Source: Ichthyophis bannanicus (lineage: Eukaryota > Chordata > Amphibia > Gymnophiona > Ichthyophiidae). Taken from it: a stretch of 64,000 bases of DNA. The position numbers and the translations under genes were made by a program. Of the stretch, positions 22,501 to 34,029 are shown one piece after another (the first letter of the stretch is position 1; each line of letters starts with the position of its first letter). The notes under the pieces are model-generated. The model searched no databases, was not told the DNA's origin, and saw only the letters and a list, made by a program, of their open reading frames with translations. The DNA lies in the NCBI GenBank assembly GCA_033557465.1, contig JAWIIG010000025.1:5761001-5825000 (forward strand), in the 5' to 3' direction.

Positions 22501-23372
22501 GGCTGAGACAGGCTCTCCTGTTATGGACTTTACTATATTGAACAAGGCATGTGGTTTGTTGATGGAGCGTTTTAGTATATCAGTGTGATAGAGTTTCCTT
22601 TTTTGCGTTATCTTCGCACGGTGAGTTAGCAAGTATGAGTTATAGGCGGTGTGTGCTTCAGCGGATTGGGTTCGGCGCCATTGTCTCTCAAGTTGGCGTA
22701 GGTGGTGTAGAGATGTTCGTAGGTCCATGGAGAACCAGGGTGCATGTTCTCGTCGTATTGTTGTCTTCGTGGTGTGAGATGGACAGGATGCATCTCTGAG
22801 GTTTTCATCCCATTTAGATATGAGGTCATCCAGGCTGAGGGATGTGTTGGTCATAAGAGGTTGGAGGTTCTCTAGGACTTTGCTCTTGTTGAGAGGGCGG
22901 AAGCGGGTTGCTAGATTCTTGGGAGTATTTGTAGTTATATGACTGTTGCTGGGTTAGTGGTCTTCATAATGAAGCATTTGAGGGCAGACTTAAAGATCTT
23001 AATATGTATACTTTAGAGGAAAGGCGGGATAGGGGTGATATGATAGAGACATTTAAATACCTCTGTGGAATAAATGCTCAGGAGGGTCTCTTTTATTTGA
23101 AGTCAAGCTCTGCTACGAGGGGACATAGGATGAGAGTGAAAGGGGATAGACTCAGGAGTAATATGCAGAAATATTTCTTTACGGAAAGTGTGGTAGATGC
23201 ATGGAATAGTCTCCCAGTGAGGTGGTGGACATGAGGACAGTATCTGAATTCAAAAAAGCATGGGACAAACACAGAGGATCTCTAAAGGTAAAAAGGGGAC
23301 TATTGATATGGAAGGGCAGACTAGCTAGGCCATGTGGTCTTTTTCTGCCATCATGTTTCTATGTTTCTAATG
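19514..23372 (+). mobile_element. CR1 LINE (family B), split by an L2-like LINE
   Basis: The first part (19514-20486) encodes RT blocks ([56 protein letters not shown]) with several stops. The catalytic box reads FTDD rather than FADD. The second part (22954-23372) continues exactly where the first stopped (GTGGCTACTAAAAT then TTAGTGGTCTTCATAA) with the C-terminal YTLEERRDRGDMIETFKYL region, and ends in TTTCTATGTTTCTA. Family B differs from family A in the 3' tail. Confidence 0.85.
20487..22953 (-). mobile_element. L2-like LINE inserted in CR1-B
   Basis: The minus strand carries the 3' two thirds of an L2-like LINE: an open RT frame of 526 codons (22854-21274), then after a frameshift 184 codons (21196-20642). 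RT blocks: STAPNDPCPASWIK, FRPISSIPQLAKIIEK, IFLDISAAFDSVSHDIL, QGVPQGSSLSSLMFNIYM, and YADDILLYMP (catalytic YADD intact). The 3' end has hairpin ACCGCGCT/AGCGCGGT and an AAATAAAT tail. The endonuclease is missing (5' truncation near 22953). Confidence 0.85.
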
Positions 23373-23379
23373 CCTCCTA

Positions 23380-23478
23380 CCCACCCAGAGCCTTTTTCGC
23401 ACGTAAAACTCCTTATCGCTGCCATTAACGCTTGATAGCCCCTGTTACCTTAATGCTCTTTAGTAAACATACCCCTTA
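23380..23478. mobile_element. End of a Harbinger-type MITE
   Basis: TTTAGTAAACATACCCCTTAG is the same terminus found on the Harbinger element ending at 50434. Only this end is recognisable. It directly follows the CR1-B tail. Confidence 0.5.
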
Positions 23479-23885
23479 GTATGCACATTTCTTATTCTTG
23501 AACAAATCAAAACACTGAAATGAGTAAAATCTCTGGACTATATTGCGGTCAAAAACCATGCTGATGTCTATCAAGAAGACAAGGTTGATAGCAAAATTCC
23601 TGGAATAGGGCAGAAACAACTTCCTCAATCGTCTTCCCCAAAACATGAGACTAGAGATTGGACAATAATTGCTACAATCTATATAGGTCACACACAGGCA
23701 CATTGTAATAACTGCTGGCACATTATTCTCGGCCAAAGATGCATGAACTATATCACAATGAAAATTGATTGCACTGAAATAGTATCAATTGGACTCATGC
23801 TAGAGTTTCTTTTCTAAAGTATCTCACTAATTTGACCCTGTTTGATAGGACTAAATTGATCCTATCCACAACCCAATGATCAAAA

Positions 23886-25605
23886 ACACTATTTTATTTA
23901 TTTATTTATTTATTTAACAGTTCTTATATACCGCGCTCTTTGTTTTCAGTGCGGTTTACAATGAAACAAAATGACTCTCAGACATATAGACTGTCCTGAG
24001 TTTACATACAACAGGAAAGGCAACAAGGGTTTCAACTTTGCGAAACTTATATACAGATTGTGAGGTAGGCTATTTACAGTGAATGGATTCTATATCAGTG
24101 ATGTGGATCATGATATAGGACCGTTGCTAATTCATATTACAGCTTACACTGTGTTGCGGAAGATGGAGAGGTATTTCCAGGTTGTGGGAAGTGTGTAATG
24201 AAAAGGTAGTGCTTTAGGGTTTTTCTAAATTGCATGATGTCACTGGTTGCTCTGATTGGGGGTGGGAGGTTGTTTCAGCATCTGGGAGCGTAGTACGCGA
24301 ATGCTGTATTGTTAGTTGCAAGTGCGCATTTTGTGGTTTCTCTTGGAATGGTTAGCGTGTTGGTAGCTGCTGATCTCCTGGGTCTGTTATTGAGTGGGTG
24401 GTTGAGTAGTGTGGAGATTGAGGAGGGAGATATTTTGTTAATGGCCTTGAAGGTGATGAGTAGAGCTTTATATAATATCCTGCAGCTTATCGGGAGCCAG
24501 TGTAGTTCCCTTAGAATGGGGATTGTGTGTTGACTCCGTGTTGCTCCGCATAAAATGCGGGCGGCTGCATTCATGGCTAATTGTAGCGGTTTTAGGGTGT
24601 TCTTTGGGAGGCCGTGGAATATGATGTTTGCGTAGTCAAAGTGGGGTGTGACTATCGCTTGGAATATAGTTCTGAAGTTATTGGGGTCAAGCATAGGTCT
24701 TAGGTGCCTGAGGGTCTTGATCTTGTAGTATATTGTTTTCACAGTGCGGTTTATGTGCTCCTTGAATTCCAGCCGTTGGTCTAATATTACACCTAAGTAT
24801 TTTATGGTGGACTTTATTGGGAGCTCCACATCTCATACTTTTAAGGTAGCGGGGGGAGCGAAACCTTTGTTTTTAGTGATGATTAGGACCTCGGGTTTTT
24901 TTAAGTTGATTCTCAGGTTCTGCCCAAGGAGCCAGTCCGTTATGGCATTGAAGCATTCAATTAGGGTTGAATAATCAGGTGTCGTGACATTTATCGGTGT
25001 AAACATCAGCACATCGTCTGCGTAGATTAAGCAGGATATACCGAAGGAGCGGGTGATTTTGCAGATCGGCTGCATATATATATTGAAGAGCAGTGCAGAA
25101 AGGGAGGAGCCTTGGGGAACTCCTTGCTTCTGCTAGAAAGGTTCTGATGTGTTTGAGCCAATCCGAACTTGTTGCCATTTGTCTTCTAGGTAAGATTTAC
25201 ACCACTTCCAAGCTAGACCTTGGATTCCCTTTTCGTAAAGTCAAGCCAATAGTTTGTCATGGTCGACTGAATCGAATGCTGCAGCTATGTCGAGGAAGAT
25301 TAGTGCGAAGCCCATTTTGATGTTGTCAATTCCACTGATGAGTGCATTGGTTAGGGATATCAGGAGTGTTTCCACACCGTGACCTTCCCTAAATCGTGTT
25401 GGCTGGGGTCAAGTGGTGATGCAGTATCAATATGTTGCTGGATCTGCCTCTGAGTCACCTTCTCAATTATTTTAGCCAATAAAGGGATCCTGGAGATCGG
25501 TTGATAGGATTCTTCCTTCTTTGGATCCAGCTGGCTGTTCTTTAACAATGGTCTGATTGATGTTTGTTTAAGAGCAGATGGGAATATACCTGTTGAGAAG
25601 GACTA
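23886..25605 (-). mobile_element. L2-like LINE, 3' part, degenerate
   Basis: It is a relative of the element at 20487-22953. The minus strand encodes RT fragments in shifting frames: PLLAKIIEKVTQRQIQQHID, CLIYADDVLMFTP (YADD intact), TIKYLGVILDQRLEFKEHI and LHWLPISCRILYKALLITF. The 3' end has TATACCGCGCT...AGTGCGGTTTA, where a G-T wobble replaces a G-C pair of the sister copy, and a (TTTA)n tail on the plus strand. Several frameshifts make it inactive. Confidence 0.8.
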
Positions 25606-25749
25606 TCCCTATATTGAGCCCGAAACAACTGACAATTTTTTTGTCAGACCAAAGAGTGTTCACCAGCAAACAGATGTCACTGGTATAACACCAGATCCAT
25701 TTTATTGTTTATTATATTTCACTCAAGAAAATTGTATTTTAAAATTTTA
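25606..25749. other. Short intronic spacer
   Basis: AT-rich, nothing recognised. Confidence 0.4.
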
Positions 25750-26206
25750 GGGCCCAATATTCGAAGGGCTTTTGCACAGTTTACAGCCTAGTAAACCGTG
25801 TAAATGCCTTAGATGGAGATATTTAACAGCACATACACGGGCAGTGCCATTGAATATCCCCATCTATGTCCCCTATGCGCCCCAATGCTATCCGGCTAGC
25901 ATCGGGGTATTCCGGGGCGGAACGGAGGCAAGGGCGCAAGATAACCGGGCAACAGCGATATTGCATGCTGCCCGGTTAGTGCTCTGCACCGAAAAGATAG
26001 GCGAGGAAAACCCTTGCCTATCGTTATGGCGCAGGTGCTAACCAGGCAGCATTCAATATTGCTGCTGCCCGGTTAGCTTCGGCAGCTTCCGGGTTGTGTG
26101 GCGATACCCGGATATTTAATGCCACGGCCGTATATGACCCTGGCATTGAATATCTGGGTTTAAGGGTCGGTGTGGTGCATAGCCTGCCCAGAAGAACATC
26201 GGGTCC
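25750..26206. mobile_element. MITE family M1, near-complete copy
   Basis: It starts GGGCCCAATATTCGAAGG and ends with a related inverted sequence (CCCAGAAGAACATCGGGTCC). The interior is built from many short inverted words (GATATT..., AATATC, CCCGGTTAG, CTAACCGGG). It aligns along its length with 41710-42160. No coding capacity. The target-site duplication is not clear. Confidence 0.65.
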
Positions 26207-27909
26207 TTAAAGTCCATTGGAGTCCTTTGCATTCACATTCAGTAATTAATAGTATAATCTGCCTGACATAGTGCCATGTTTTGAATCGGAAGATTTTAAA
26301 GTTCTGCATCAGGGATACTGTTTAACCAATCGCAAAAATCCAATATAACAATGAAAGCACATTTATGTAGTCCAATGAAGGATCCTCCTCAGCAATTGCC
26401 ATTTCATAAATGGTGGCAACATTGTCAGGTCAGACTGAGGCTAGGCTGTTTACTGTAACTATGATTAAGAATGCGCACCAAAGCACTGGACTGCGCGTTG
26501 GCGGCCTGATGCTCCCAGGTGGAAAAATAACACTAGCATCAAGATGGTGTTAATTTTCCAGGAATAACACATCTTGGGCCATTTAGCCCAAGATACATTA
26601 TTTGATCTGCGTAATAATGAGGTATTTTGCATGCATTTGCAGGTTATGCATCTCATTATTATGCAGATGTGTTGGGGTAAAATAACATGCATTAAGATGA
26701 AATAATATGTGATTTTGCTCTTTAATGTGCTCTTTAACGCACTTTAGTAACTGTCCTTCAATGTCTCTAAGGTTATTTGAGTTGGCTGCAAACTGACCTC
26801 CAGCAGTCTCCCTCCAGACTGTGACTCCTCTGAGTATATTAACCCAGTAGTAGCTTCCACCTATTTCTCTACAAGCTGTTCTCCTACCTTTGAGGCAAGC
26901 ACAGTCTCTCCCCCAGCCAACACTATCACTTCAGTCATGTGGAAGGAACGATCTCCAGGACCCCACGCCAGTGGTATACCATCCTGGGATAGGGACCTAG
27001 TCACTGGTGAAAACCCAGAATGGCAAGATGAAGCAGGCAAGATGGAGGCATAGCCAACTATAGCATCAGAGAGAAAATCTCCATGAATTCAGTTGATGGG
27101 TATATCCCTCTACTGGGCCCAAAATGGGATTTTCAATTGGGAAATGCCAAGGCTTCACTTTCCTTTTTAGCATAACAAAAAGTGACTAAAAGAACCACAA
27201 ATGATTAAGAAGAAACTCAAAAATATATAGACAGTGAGTCAAGAGAGATTGCAGGTCAGTGATAGCTACTTTGATCTCACACTATATTTTTCTTTAAAAA
27301 TTCTGTACATCTTGGTGTCATGTTTAATATCTTTCAACAGTACTTTAGAAGAACATTCCTGGAATATCAAGTTTTTTTTCTTCTAAAATATTATTTTTCT
27401 TTATTTTCTATAATACTTTTATCTTTTCAGGATAAATAGTTTAAGAATTTTGATCTAGAATTTTCTATGTTCTTTTGCATATATCACATTTTAAGGACCT
27501 TTCAAATTGCAAGGTTCATGTCTTTATGCAACCATTTAGCACACCCACTCTTCAGTCCCTGTCTTACATATTTCCCGGTTTTTCCAACAAACTGAAATTT
27601 GCTCCAATTTTCAATGTCTTCAGTTCTGTCTTCTAATAGTCAATACTGTTCAGCAAGCTCTTCTAAGAATTCAATCAAGTCTTTTGAAGTAGTGACTCGG
27701 TTCTGCACTATAGACAATGGGGTATTTTCTCCTACAAGCTCTTGATTTATATTTTCTTATTAGTTTGTATTTGACCCCAGCCACTCATCTAGAAAAACTG
27801 TGATAAATTTCATTAACACACGAATAATGTCCATGGTAGAATTACTGAGGCTTTAGCTTCTGGTGTTACCATGATAACCACTGTAGCTTTCCCCTTCCCT
27901 TTTTCCATT
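26207..27909. other. Intronic sequence, mostly unrecognised
   Basis: The 26460-26760 interval has a repeat-like character (GTTAATTTTCCAGGAATAACAC, GGGCCATTTAGCCC palindrome, CTTTAACGCACTTTAGTAAC end) and may be another MITE. The remainder is AT-rich unique-looking sequence with no gene. Confidence 0.35.
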
Positions 27910-28700
27910 TATGGTTTACAATTTATTAAAACTTACTAGACTGCCTTTCGCAACAACAGAGTGATGTACATAAAAACAATTTTAAAAGAAAAGGAAAGGA
28001 ACGCCAATTAAATAACATTAAAGAGGAAAAAGAGAATTATAGCAGTGGTGGAGAGAAAGGAGTGGGAGGGAGGGGAATCAGGAGCAGGAGAGAGAGGACG
28101 TCGGATCCTGAGCAACCCGTGGTGATAAATTGAAGGCTAATTGAAATAGATGGGTCTTAAGATGAGACTTGAATTTAGGGTAGCAGTAAGGAAGGGAGGG
28201 ATATAAAGTAACGAGATGTGCAAGGCATGAGGGAAGGGAAGGTGAACAAGCAAGGTTTCTGGGTAGTGCAGAAAAGGGGAGTTGATTTCATTGGGTTTCA
28301 GGGAATCTCTAAAGAGTAAAGCAATGCCCGCTCCAACCGTAGATGTACAAGAAGTGGTTAAAGTGTGATAGCCTGGGGGAACACAGCGATAGAGAAAAGA
28401 TTCCTCACCCTCTTTGAGCCAGGACTTGGAGAGGCAGAGAAGGTGAAGTGAATGCAGGGCAAAGAGGTCTGAGATAAGTGCCGATTTAGCATGGATTGAC
28501 CTGCAATTGAGGAGAGCACAGTGTAATAAAACCAAGGGAGGGTGGCAGCTGATGACCCCTGTAAGGTGGGAGGGAGAGACTGTGCAGGGAATCAGTATGC
28601 TGGGCCTGTGATATATGGGAGCACAAGAAAGGGTAGCCACATGGCATCCCCAAAGCACTGGGATTGGGAGAGATCATGGTAACAAGGACAGATAGAGACA
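27910..28700 (-). pseudogene. L2-like LINE endonuclease fragment
   Basis: A minus-strand frame (28658-28137) reads LLNCRSIHAKSALISDLFAL, HLLCLSKSWLKEGEE and PPGYHTLT ... GAGIALLFRDSL, the N-terminal blocks of an APE-type LINE endonuclease. The catalytic Glu of the usual TETWL block is replaced (SKSWL). 27910-28080 resembles a LINE 3' end joined directly to it, so the RT has been deleted. It is dead. Confidence 0.65.
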
Positions 28701-30097
28701 AAAATACCTTAAATGATGTCAGTGGCACACCGCAATGAAAGAAGGGAAAAGTACTGAGGTGCGACCAGTCCCTAGGCTATTCGGTATCAATGGAGCTGCC
28801 CTAGCCGTTCCAAGGAGCTCGTCCAAGGAGCAGGAGCTGTTCCTCGGGTATGCACTTCCAGCATGCACCCATGGTGCAGAACACCACAATGGTGCTGGTA
28901 TTAAAGGTCACCTGATGCAAGAAAGTGTGGCCAAAATCGGGGCTGGCAAGGCTGGGAGATGCAAATGGCTCAGGATCAGATGCAAGGGATGCGGCCAAAA
29001 TTGGGGCTTTGTAGTTTCACAACCATATTCATGGGAATTTCAAAACAGATCTCTTCTTACATCCACTCTCCAGGATGGTTTCCCTACAGTTTTTCAGTCT
29101 TTTTCTCATTTTTGTTATTTTTATTTTTGAGAGTCGAAAAGAGAGATTTACAGTATGTGGTGCATCCCCAGAGCTCTCTCAACACCCTGTTTCTCAGCAG
29201 CCTTATTATCTCTCTTTCTAAGTTGTTCAGTAGATTTATAGGGGCCTTTTCATAAAAGTGTGGTACAGTTACTGCAGGTTTTAGTGTGCTTTAATGGCCC
29301 ACGATGACCCCTACTGCAAGCTAAAGGCAGCCAACATGGTAAAAATCCCACACTAATTGTCCTTGCAGAGTGGGATCAGGGCAGAGGGTGGGCATACCAG
29401 CCAATGAGAGCTACTGCGAGAGCTATTGCCACATGCTGGCTGTCACAACTGCTGATAGCGCAAATGCATTTAACATTTTCTCAAACATGGCCACTGCCCA
29501 GGGGTCCCCCTGTCCCGAGCCACAGCAAACATTCAGCACTCCATTCTCCCAGAAGAAACGCATCACCTGTACAAATAGTACCAAGAACCCACATATCCAC
29601 ATTCAAAGGTCCCCCACCCTCAGAGATCCCCGCCCCCAGCCCCACAATCACAAACGCACAATCCCCTAAAAAACCCTACCTACTCTTGCCAATCTCGATG
29701 TCTACCATAGCTATCCCTGGTGATCTAAGGGATTCTAGGCAGGAGCGATCCCCAGTCACTCTTGTCTATTATTCAAAATGGTGCCTGTTACCCCTAGCGG
29801 TAATCTGTCAAATTTGTTACTAGGGCTAAAGCTGTCATATATGAGCAAAATGCCAAAATGGTGCCCACTATTCCATCCAACAGTCACCCCTGCCACAGAA
29901 GTCCCTCCCAGCACAGACTCCCCTCTGCTCTGGTCCCACATGGCACAACCTCCCTTCATACCCCTCCACCTGAGCACAACCCCCTACCCCGAGCATTGCC
30001 CCACTTCAGGACTCCCCCTCCCCCACCCGAAAGCAAAGGCAATGTTAAGTCAAGAGCCCCCAAACCTAGATCCCCCCCAAATGGACCCCTCCCACAT
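28701..30097. other. Intronic sequence, unrecognised
   Basis: 29245-29400 has MITE-like features (GGGGCCTTTTCATAAAAGTG start), and 29500-30090 is C-rich on the plus strand. I see no gene. Frames in the C-rich part are compositional. Confidence 0.35.
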
Positions 30098-31675
30098 ACA
30101 TAGAAACATAGAAACATAGAAATATGATGACAGAAAAAGACCACATGGCCTGTCTAGTCTGTCCTTCCATATCAACAACTACAACAGTCCACTTTTTACC
30201 TTTAGAGATCCTCTGTGTTGGTCCCATGCTTTTTTGAATTCAGTTACTGTCCTCATCTCTACCACCTCCACTGGGAGACTATTCCATGGATCCACTACTC
30301 TTTCTGTAAAGAAATATTTCCGCATATCACTCCTGAATCTATCTCCCTTCACCCTCATCCCATCTCCCCTCGTAGCAGAACTTGCTTTCAATTGAAAGAG
30401 GCTCTCTCCCTGATCATTTATGCTACGGAGGTATTTAAACATCTCAATCATATCACCTCTATCCCGCCTTTCCTCTAAGGTGTACATATTAAGATCCTTC
30501 AGTCTGTCCTCGTATGCTTTATAATGAAGACCACTAATCATTTTAGTAGCCACCCTCTGCAACGACTCCATCCTGTTCACATCCTTTTGAAGGTGCGGTC
30601 TCCAGAATTGCACACTATACTCCAAATGAGGTCATACCAAAGACTTATACAGAGGCATTATCACCTCCTTTTTTCTGCTAGCCATTCCTCTCTATATGCA
30701 CCCAAGCATCCTTTTAGCTGTTGCCGTCGCCTTTTCTACCTGTTTAGCTACTTTAAGATCATCAGACACAACCACGCCTAGGTCCCGTTCTTTTTTAGTG
30801 GACAAAAGTACTTCACCCCCTATACTATATTGCTCCCTTGGATTGCTGCAGCCCAAATGCATGACCTTATATTTTTTAACATTAAATCCCAGCTGCCAAA
30901 TTCTAGACCATTCTTCAAGCTTAGCTAGATCCCTCCTCATGTTATCTATACCTTCCTGGGTGTCTACTGTATTGCAGATTTTGGTATCATCCGCAAAGAG
31001 GCAAACCTTACCCAACAGCCCTTCCGCTATATCACTAACAAAGATGTTAAAAAGAATCGGACCAAGGACAGATCCACTGATAACATCCTTCTCCTCAGAG
31101 TGAGCTCCATTTACTTGTATTCTTTGTCGCCTCCCACCCAACCAATTTCTAACCCAAGCAGTACTTTTATAGTCCATCCCTAGGTTGCTCAGTTTGTTTA
31201 TAAGTCGCCTGTGAGGAACAGTGTCAAAGGCTTTACTGAAATCTAAATACACCACATCTAGGGCTCTCCCTCGGTCCAACTCCCTGGTCACCCAGTCAAA
31301 GAAATCCATCAGATTTGTCTGACAAGACCTGCCTCTGGTGAATCCATGCTGCCTCGGATCCTGTAATCCACTGGACTTCAGAAACCTCACTATTTTCTCT
31401 TTCAGCAGCGTTTCCAATAATTTACTCACCACCAAAGTTAAACTAACCGGCCTGTAGTTTTCAACCACATCCTTACTTCCGCTTTTGTGTAAAGGCACCA
31501 CATGAGCCTCTCTCCAGTCCTTTGGCACCACTCCCGACTCCAACGAGGCATACAATCTCCTAACCCTGGCCCTCTCCCCACCCCTACAATCCTCTCCTCG
31601 GGTCTTACTCAGGGCATCCCTAGTATCTAATGGTCTTTGGGGCAGGAGGTGTGTCCCCAATCAACCCCTCCTCAT
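30098..31675 (-). mobile_element. CR1 LINE (family B), 5'-truncated
   Basis: On the minus strand: RT frame 31660-30692 with YRPVSLTLVVSKLLE, HGFTRGRSCQTNL, YLDFSKAFDTVPHRRLINKL, SVLGPILFNIFVSD and CLFADDTKICN (catalytic FADD intact). After a break the C-terminal part 30625-30179 follows (YSVQFWRPHLQKDVNRMES, YTLEERRDRGDMIEMFKYL, RKYFFTERVVDPWNSLP). The tail TTTCTATG repeats end at 30098. Damage is light: a stop near 30630 and loss of GVPQG to ISG in block B. The endonuclease and ORF1 are absent. Confidence 0.85.
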
Positions 31676-32131
31676 TGTCAGGGGGAGGTTGATTATTGGG
31701 GGTGTGATTGGGGAGGTTGTTCTACATAAGGGATCGGAGAAGGGAAGGCTAAACGCCATAGGACAGAGATTGGACATGACAATTTTCTAAGAAGGTAAGA
31801 TATTTTTTAAAAATAATAAGAATCTGTTTCTTAAAACATAATTATTAATGTAAACATCATATATTCATTAGGATATTGCAAAGGGTAGGCCACTTTTAAC
31901 CTCATTGACTGAAGCTGGAGCATAGGCAAATTTCTGTCAGTGGTGGTTCATTCTCCTTAGGTCTACAAATACTGTATGTGAGTTTTAGATAGCTTAGAAT
32001 TAAGTGGTCATTAATGTACAGTGAACTAAGAAACCAAAAACAGGGTACTCTTTTGGCAGTCAGAAGGACAGTGATATATACAACTTCTTGTTGCTTGAAA
32101 TCAGAATAACATTAAAATATATGCTTGGTTC
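31676..32131. other. Unique-looking intron including target of the ORF1-only element
   Basis: No gene or known repeat. ATATATGCTTGGTTC at 32117-32131 is the left target-site duplication of the next element; it follows ATTAAA, which fits an L1-type endonuclease target. Confidence 0.6.
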
Positions 32132-32132
32132 G

Positions 32133-32565
32133 GAGACGCTTGCCTGCCTGCTGTTTCCTGGATCCGGTTGCTGGTAGAGGAGGAGCCTGTGATCCCGCCC
32201 ACTCTCGCCGCTATTTCACCGCTGGCCCAGCTACCCCTCCGGTGAGACGCTTGCCTGCCTGCTGTTTCCTGGATCCGGTTGCTGGTAGAGGAGGAGCCTG
32301 TGATCCCGCCCACTCTCGCCGCTATTTCACCGCTGGCCCAGCTACCCCTCCGGTGAGACGCTTGCCTGCCTGCTGTTTCCTGGATCCGGTTGCTGGTAGA
32401 GGAGGAGCCTGTGATCCCGCCCACTCTCGCCGCTATTTCACCGCTGGCCCAGCTACCCCTCCGGTGAGACGCTTGCCTGCCTGCTGTTTCCTGGATCCGG
32501 TTGCTGGTAGAGGAGGAGCCTGTGATCCCGCCCACTCTCGCCGCTATTTCAACGCTGGCCTACGC
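32133..32565 (+). repeat. 111-bp tandem monomers at the 5' end of H1
   Basis: Units start at 32133, 32244, 32355 and 32466 (GAGACGCTTGCCTGCCTGCT). The first three look identical and the fourth is partial. They sit where mouse L1 carries promoter monomers. Because 111 is divisible by three, both strands stay open and give artefactual repeat proteins. Confidence 0.95.
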
Positions 32566-32684
32566 GGTAACGCGACCCGCGGTTGCGTACCCGTGGGTGC
32601 GTGCCCGAAGGGGCGTGACCAAAGGGGCAGGTTACGCCCCTTTGGAGCCCCTTCGGAGCTTTGAGGAGCTTCTTACCCGGTCTC
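32566..32684 (+). promoter_or_regulatory. Unique GC-rich leader of H1, homologous to H2
   Basis: Words such as CGCGGTTGCGT, AAGGGGC...TTACGCCCCTTT and CTTCGGAGCT recur in the same order in the leader of H2 (58045-57908 minus strand), although the monomers upstream are unrelated. A promoter or leader role is inferred. Confidence 0.5.
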
Positions 32685-33860
32685 ATGGGTCGTCGGAGAA
32701 AAAAGACCTTCCCTGCTACCCCTGCTAAAGTTGGTAAACTTGTGGGGCCAATGGATCGTCACCTTCTGGGTCCTGAAGTTACAACCTTGGACAAAGATCA
32801 GTCGGGGACATCCGTGAGTACTGTGTTTGATTTGTCCTCTTGTACGCTGGGGGTTGCCCACCCCGAGGAGGAAGTAAAATCGGAGGCTTGTCTGGTCCGG
32901 GAGAATGCTCCCGGGTCAGATTCCCTTGATAATGCTGATCAGGAACTTTCAGTTATGCCGATGTCTAGAGAACAGAGAGTTAAATTGCCTTCCCCTGTTA
33001 TTTTTTCTTCTGCTTCTCCGCAGGTGGTTGCACCTGCGGATGTTTCCTTAAAAGATATCTGGGAACTTTTAGTGCGAATGGAAGGTTCCGTTCGTACTTC
33101 TTATTCCCAGGTTGAATCCTTCTCAGGGGAGGTGGTGCAGAAGCTCTCTGAGCATGACGAATTATTGTTAAAGAATAAGAAATCCTTAACTAAAATGGAA
33201 GGTCGTTTTGATGTGTTAGAGGCATCTGCCTCTTCTTTTATTAGAGATAGTGCTTCCATTCATCATCAGTTGGAAGCTCTTGAGAATACTAATCGTTCTA
33301 GGAATTTACGTTTTCTTAATTTTCCTCGTACACATTTTCTTTCTCCCTTGATTTTGTTGCAAAAGTATTTCAAAGAGAACTTGTTAATTGATGATGTAAA
33401 TGTTATAAAATTTGCCTCAATTTATTATGTTCCGTTGAACCTTAAGAACAAAACTTCTTCTCCTGTGGTTGATCAGGAAGGGGGTCCCCAAGGTGCAGAG
33501 TCCTTAGATCTTTCCCAGTTTTTAGAATCATCTTTGGATGTGATCCCGCAGCGTGCCACCTTAATAGTTTCTTTTCTTTCGATGCAGGATAAAAATTTGA
33601 TTTTGAGTTTGTATTTTAAAAAGAAAGGTCAGAACTTTTGTGGTGAGCCCATACAAATATTCCCGGATGTGAGTCGGATTACTCAAGTCCGGAGGAAAGC
33701 TTTCTTGGCTTTAAAGGAGCGGACCCTGGCCATTGGGGCTACCTTCTTCCTGAAATACCCGTGTAAATGCATCTTGGTGTTGGATGGTGTTAAATATGTT
33801 TATCTGGATGTTGGACAACTTGAGGCTTTTCTGATCGCTAAAGAATCTAGTACGAGTTGA
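32685..33860 (+). CDS. L1-type ORF1 protein of H1
   Basis: 391 residues from ATGGGTCGTCGG; the open frame extends upstream to 32661, but this ATG aligns with the start of H2. L1 ORF1 is an RNA-binding trimeric chaperone of the element RNP. The N-terminus is basic (MGRRRKK). Residues about 120-205 are heptad-like with few prolines (DIWELLVRMEGS ... LEALENTN), fitting the coiled coil. From 205, RNLRFLNFPRTHFLSPLILL starts the RRM-like domain. FPDVSRITQVRRKAFLAL and FFLKYPCKCILV (about 325-365) match the C-terminal domain. The frame is fully intact. The low residue identity with H2 outside these blocks shows two distinct families. The L1-type assignment rests on motifs seen by eye. Confidence 0.75.
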   Translation: MGRRRKKTFPATPAKVGKLVGPMDRHLLGPEVTTLDKDQSGTSVSTVFDLSSCTLGVAHPEEEVKSEACLVRENAPGSDSLDNADQELSVMPMSREQRVKLPSPVIFSSASPQVVAPADVSLKDIWELLVRMEGSVRTSYSQVESFSGEVVQKLSEHDELLLKNKKSLTKMEGRFDVLEASASSFIRDSASIHHQLEALENTNRSRNLRFLNFPRTHFLSPLILLQKYFKENLLIDDVNVIKFASIYYVPLNLKNKTSSPVVDQEGGPQGAESLDLSQFLESSLDVIPQRATLIVSFLSMQDKNLILSLYFKKKGQNFCGEPIQIFPDVSRITQVRRKAFLALKERTLAIGATFFLKYPCKCILVLDGVKYVYLDVGQLEAFLIAKESSTS

Positions 33861-34029
33861 TTGTTTTCTTGCTTTTTCCTCATGTATTTTGGGCTTTTTT
33901 GTTTGTTCGGATCTGTGTGTTTAAATTTATTTTGTTATTGGCGAGTGTCTTCTTGACGTGGACTTATTTTGTATTCTTGCTTTATTTATAATAAAGTTAT
34001 TTTAAAAATTATAAAAAAAAAAAATATAT

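Larger units (their letters stand above)
32132..34029 (+). mobile_element. ORF1-only L1-like retrotransposon (HAL1-like), copy H1
   Basis: This complete 1.9-kb unit is flanked by the perfect 15-bp duplication ATATATGCTTGGTTC (32117-32131 and 34030-34044). Order: 111-bp GC-rich monomers, a unique leader, an L1-type ORF1, a 150-bp 3'UTR with AATAAA and an A-rich tail. There is no ORF2 (endonuclease-RT). The duplication and tail show it was inserted by L1-type target-primed reverse transcription in this short form, so the missing ORF2 is not a later deletion. The arrangement resembles mammalian HAL1. A second, related unit is at 56586-59400. Confidence 0.85.

Noticed and set aside
32133..32565. 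CRISPR-like array
   Set aside because: The units are contiguous identical monomers with no unique spacers, in a vertebrate intron.
32101..32664. 144- and 179-residue frames with 37-residue repeats
   Set aside because: Same effect from the 111-bp monomers of H1.
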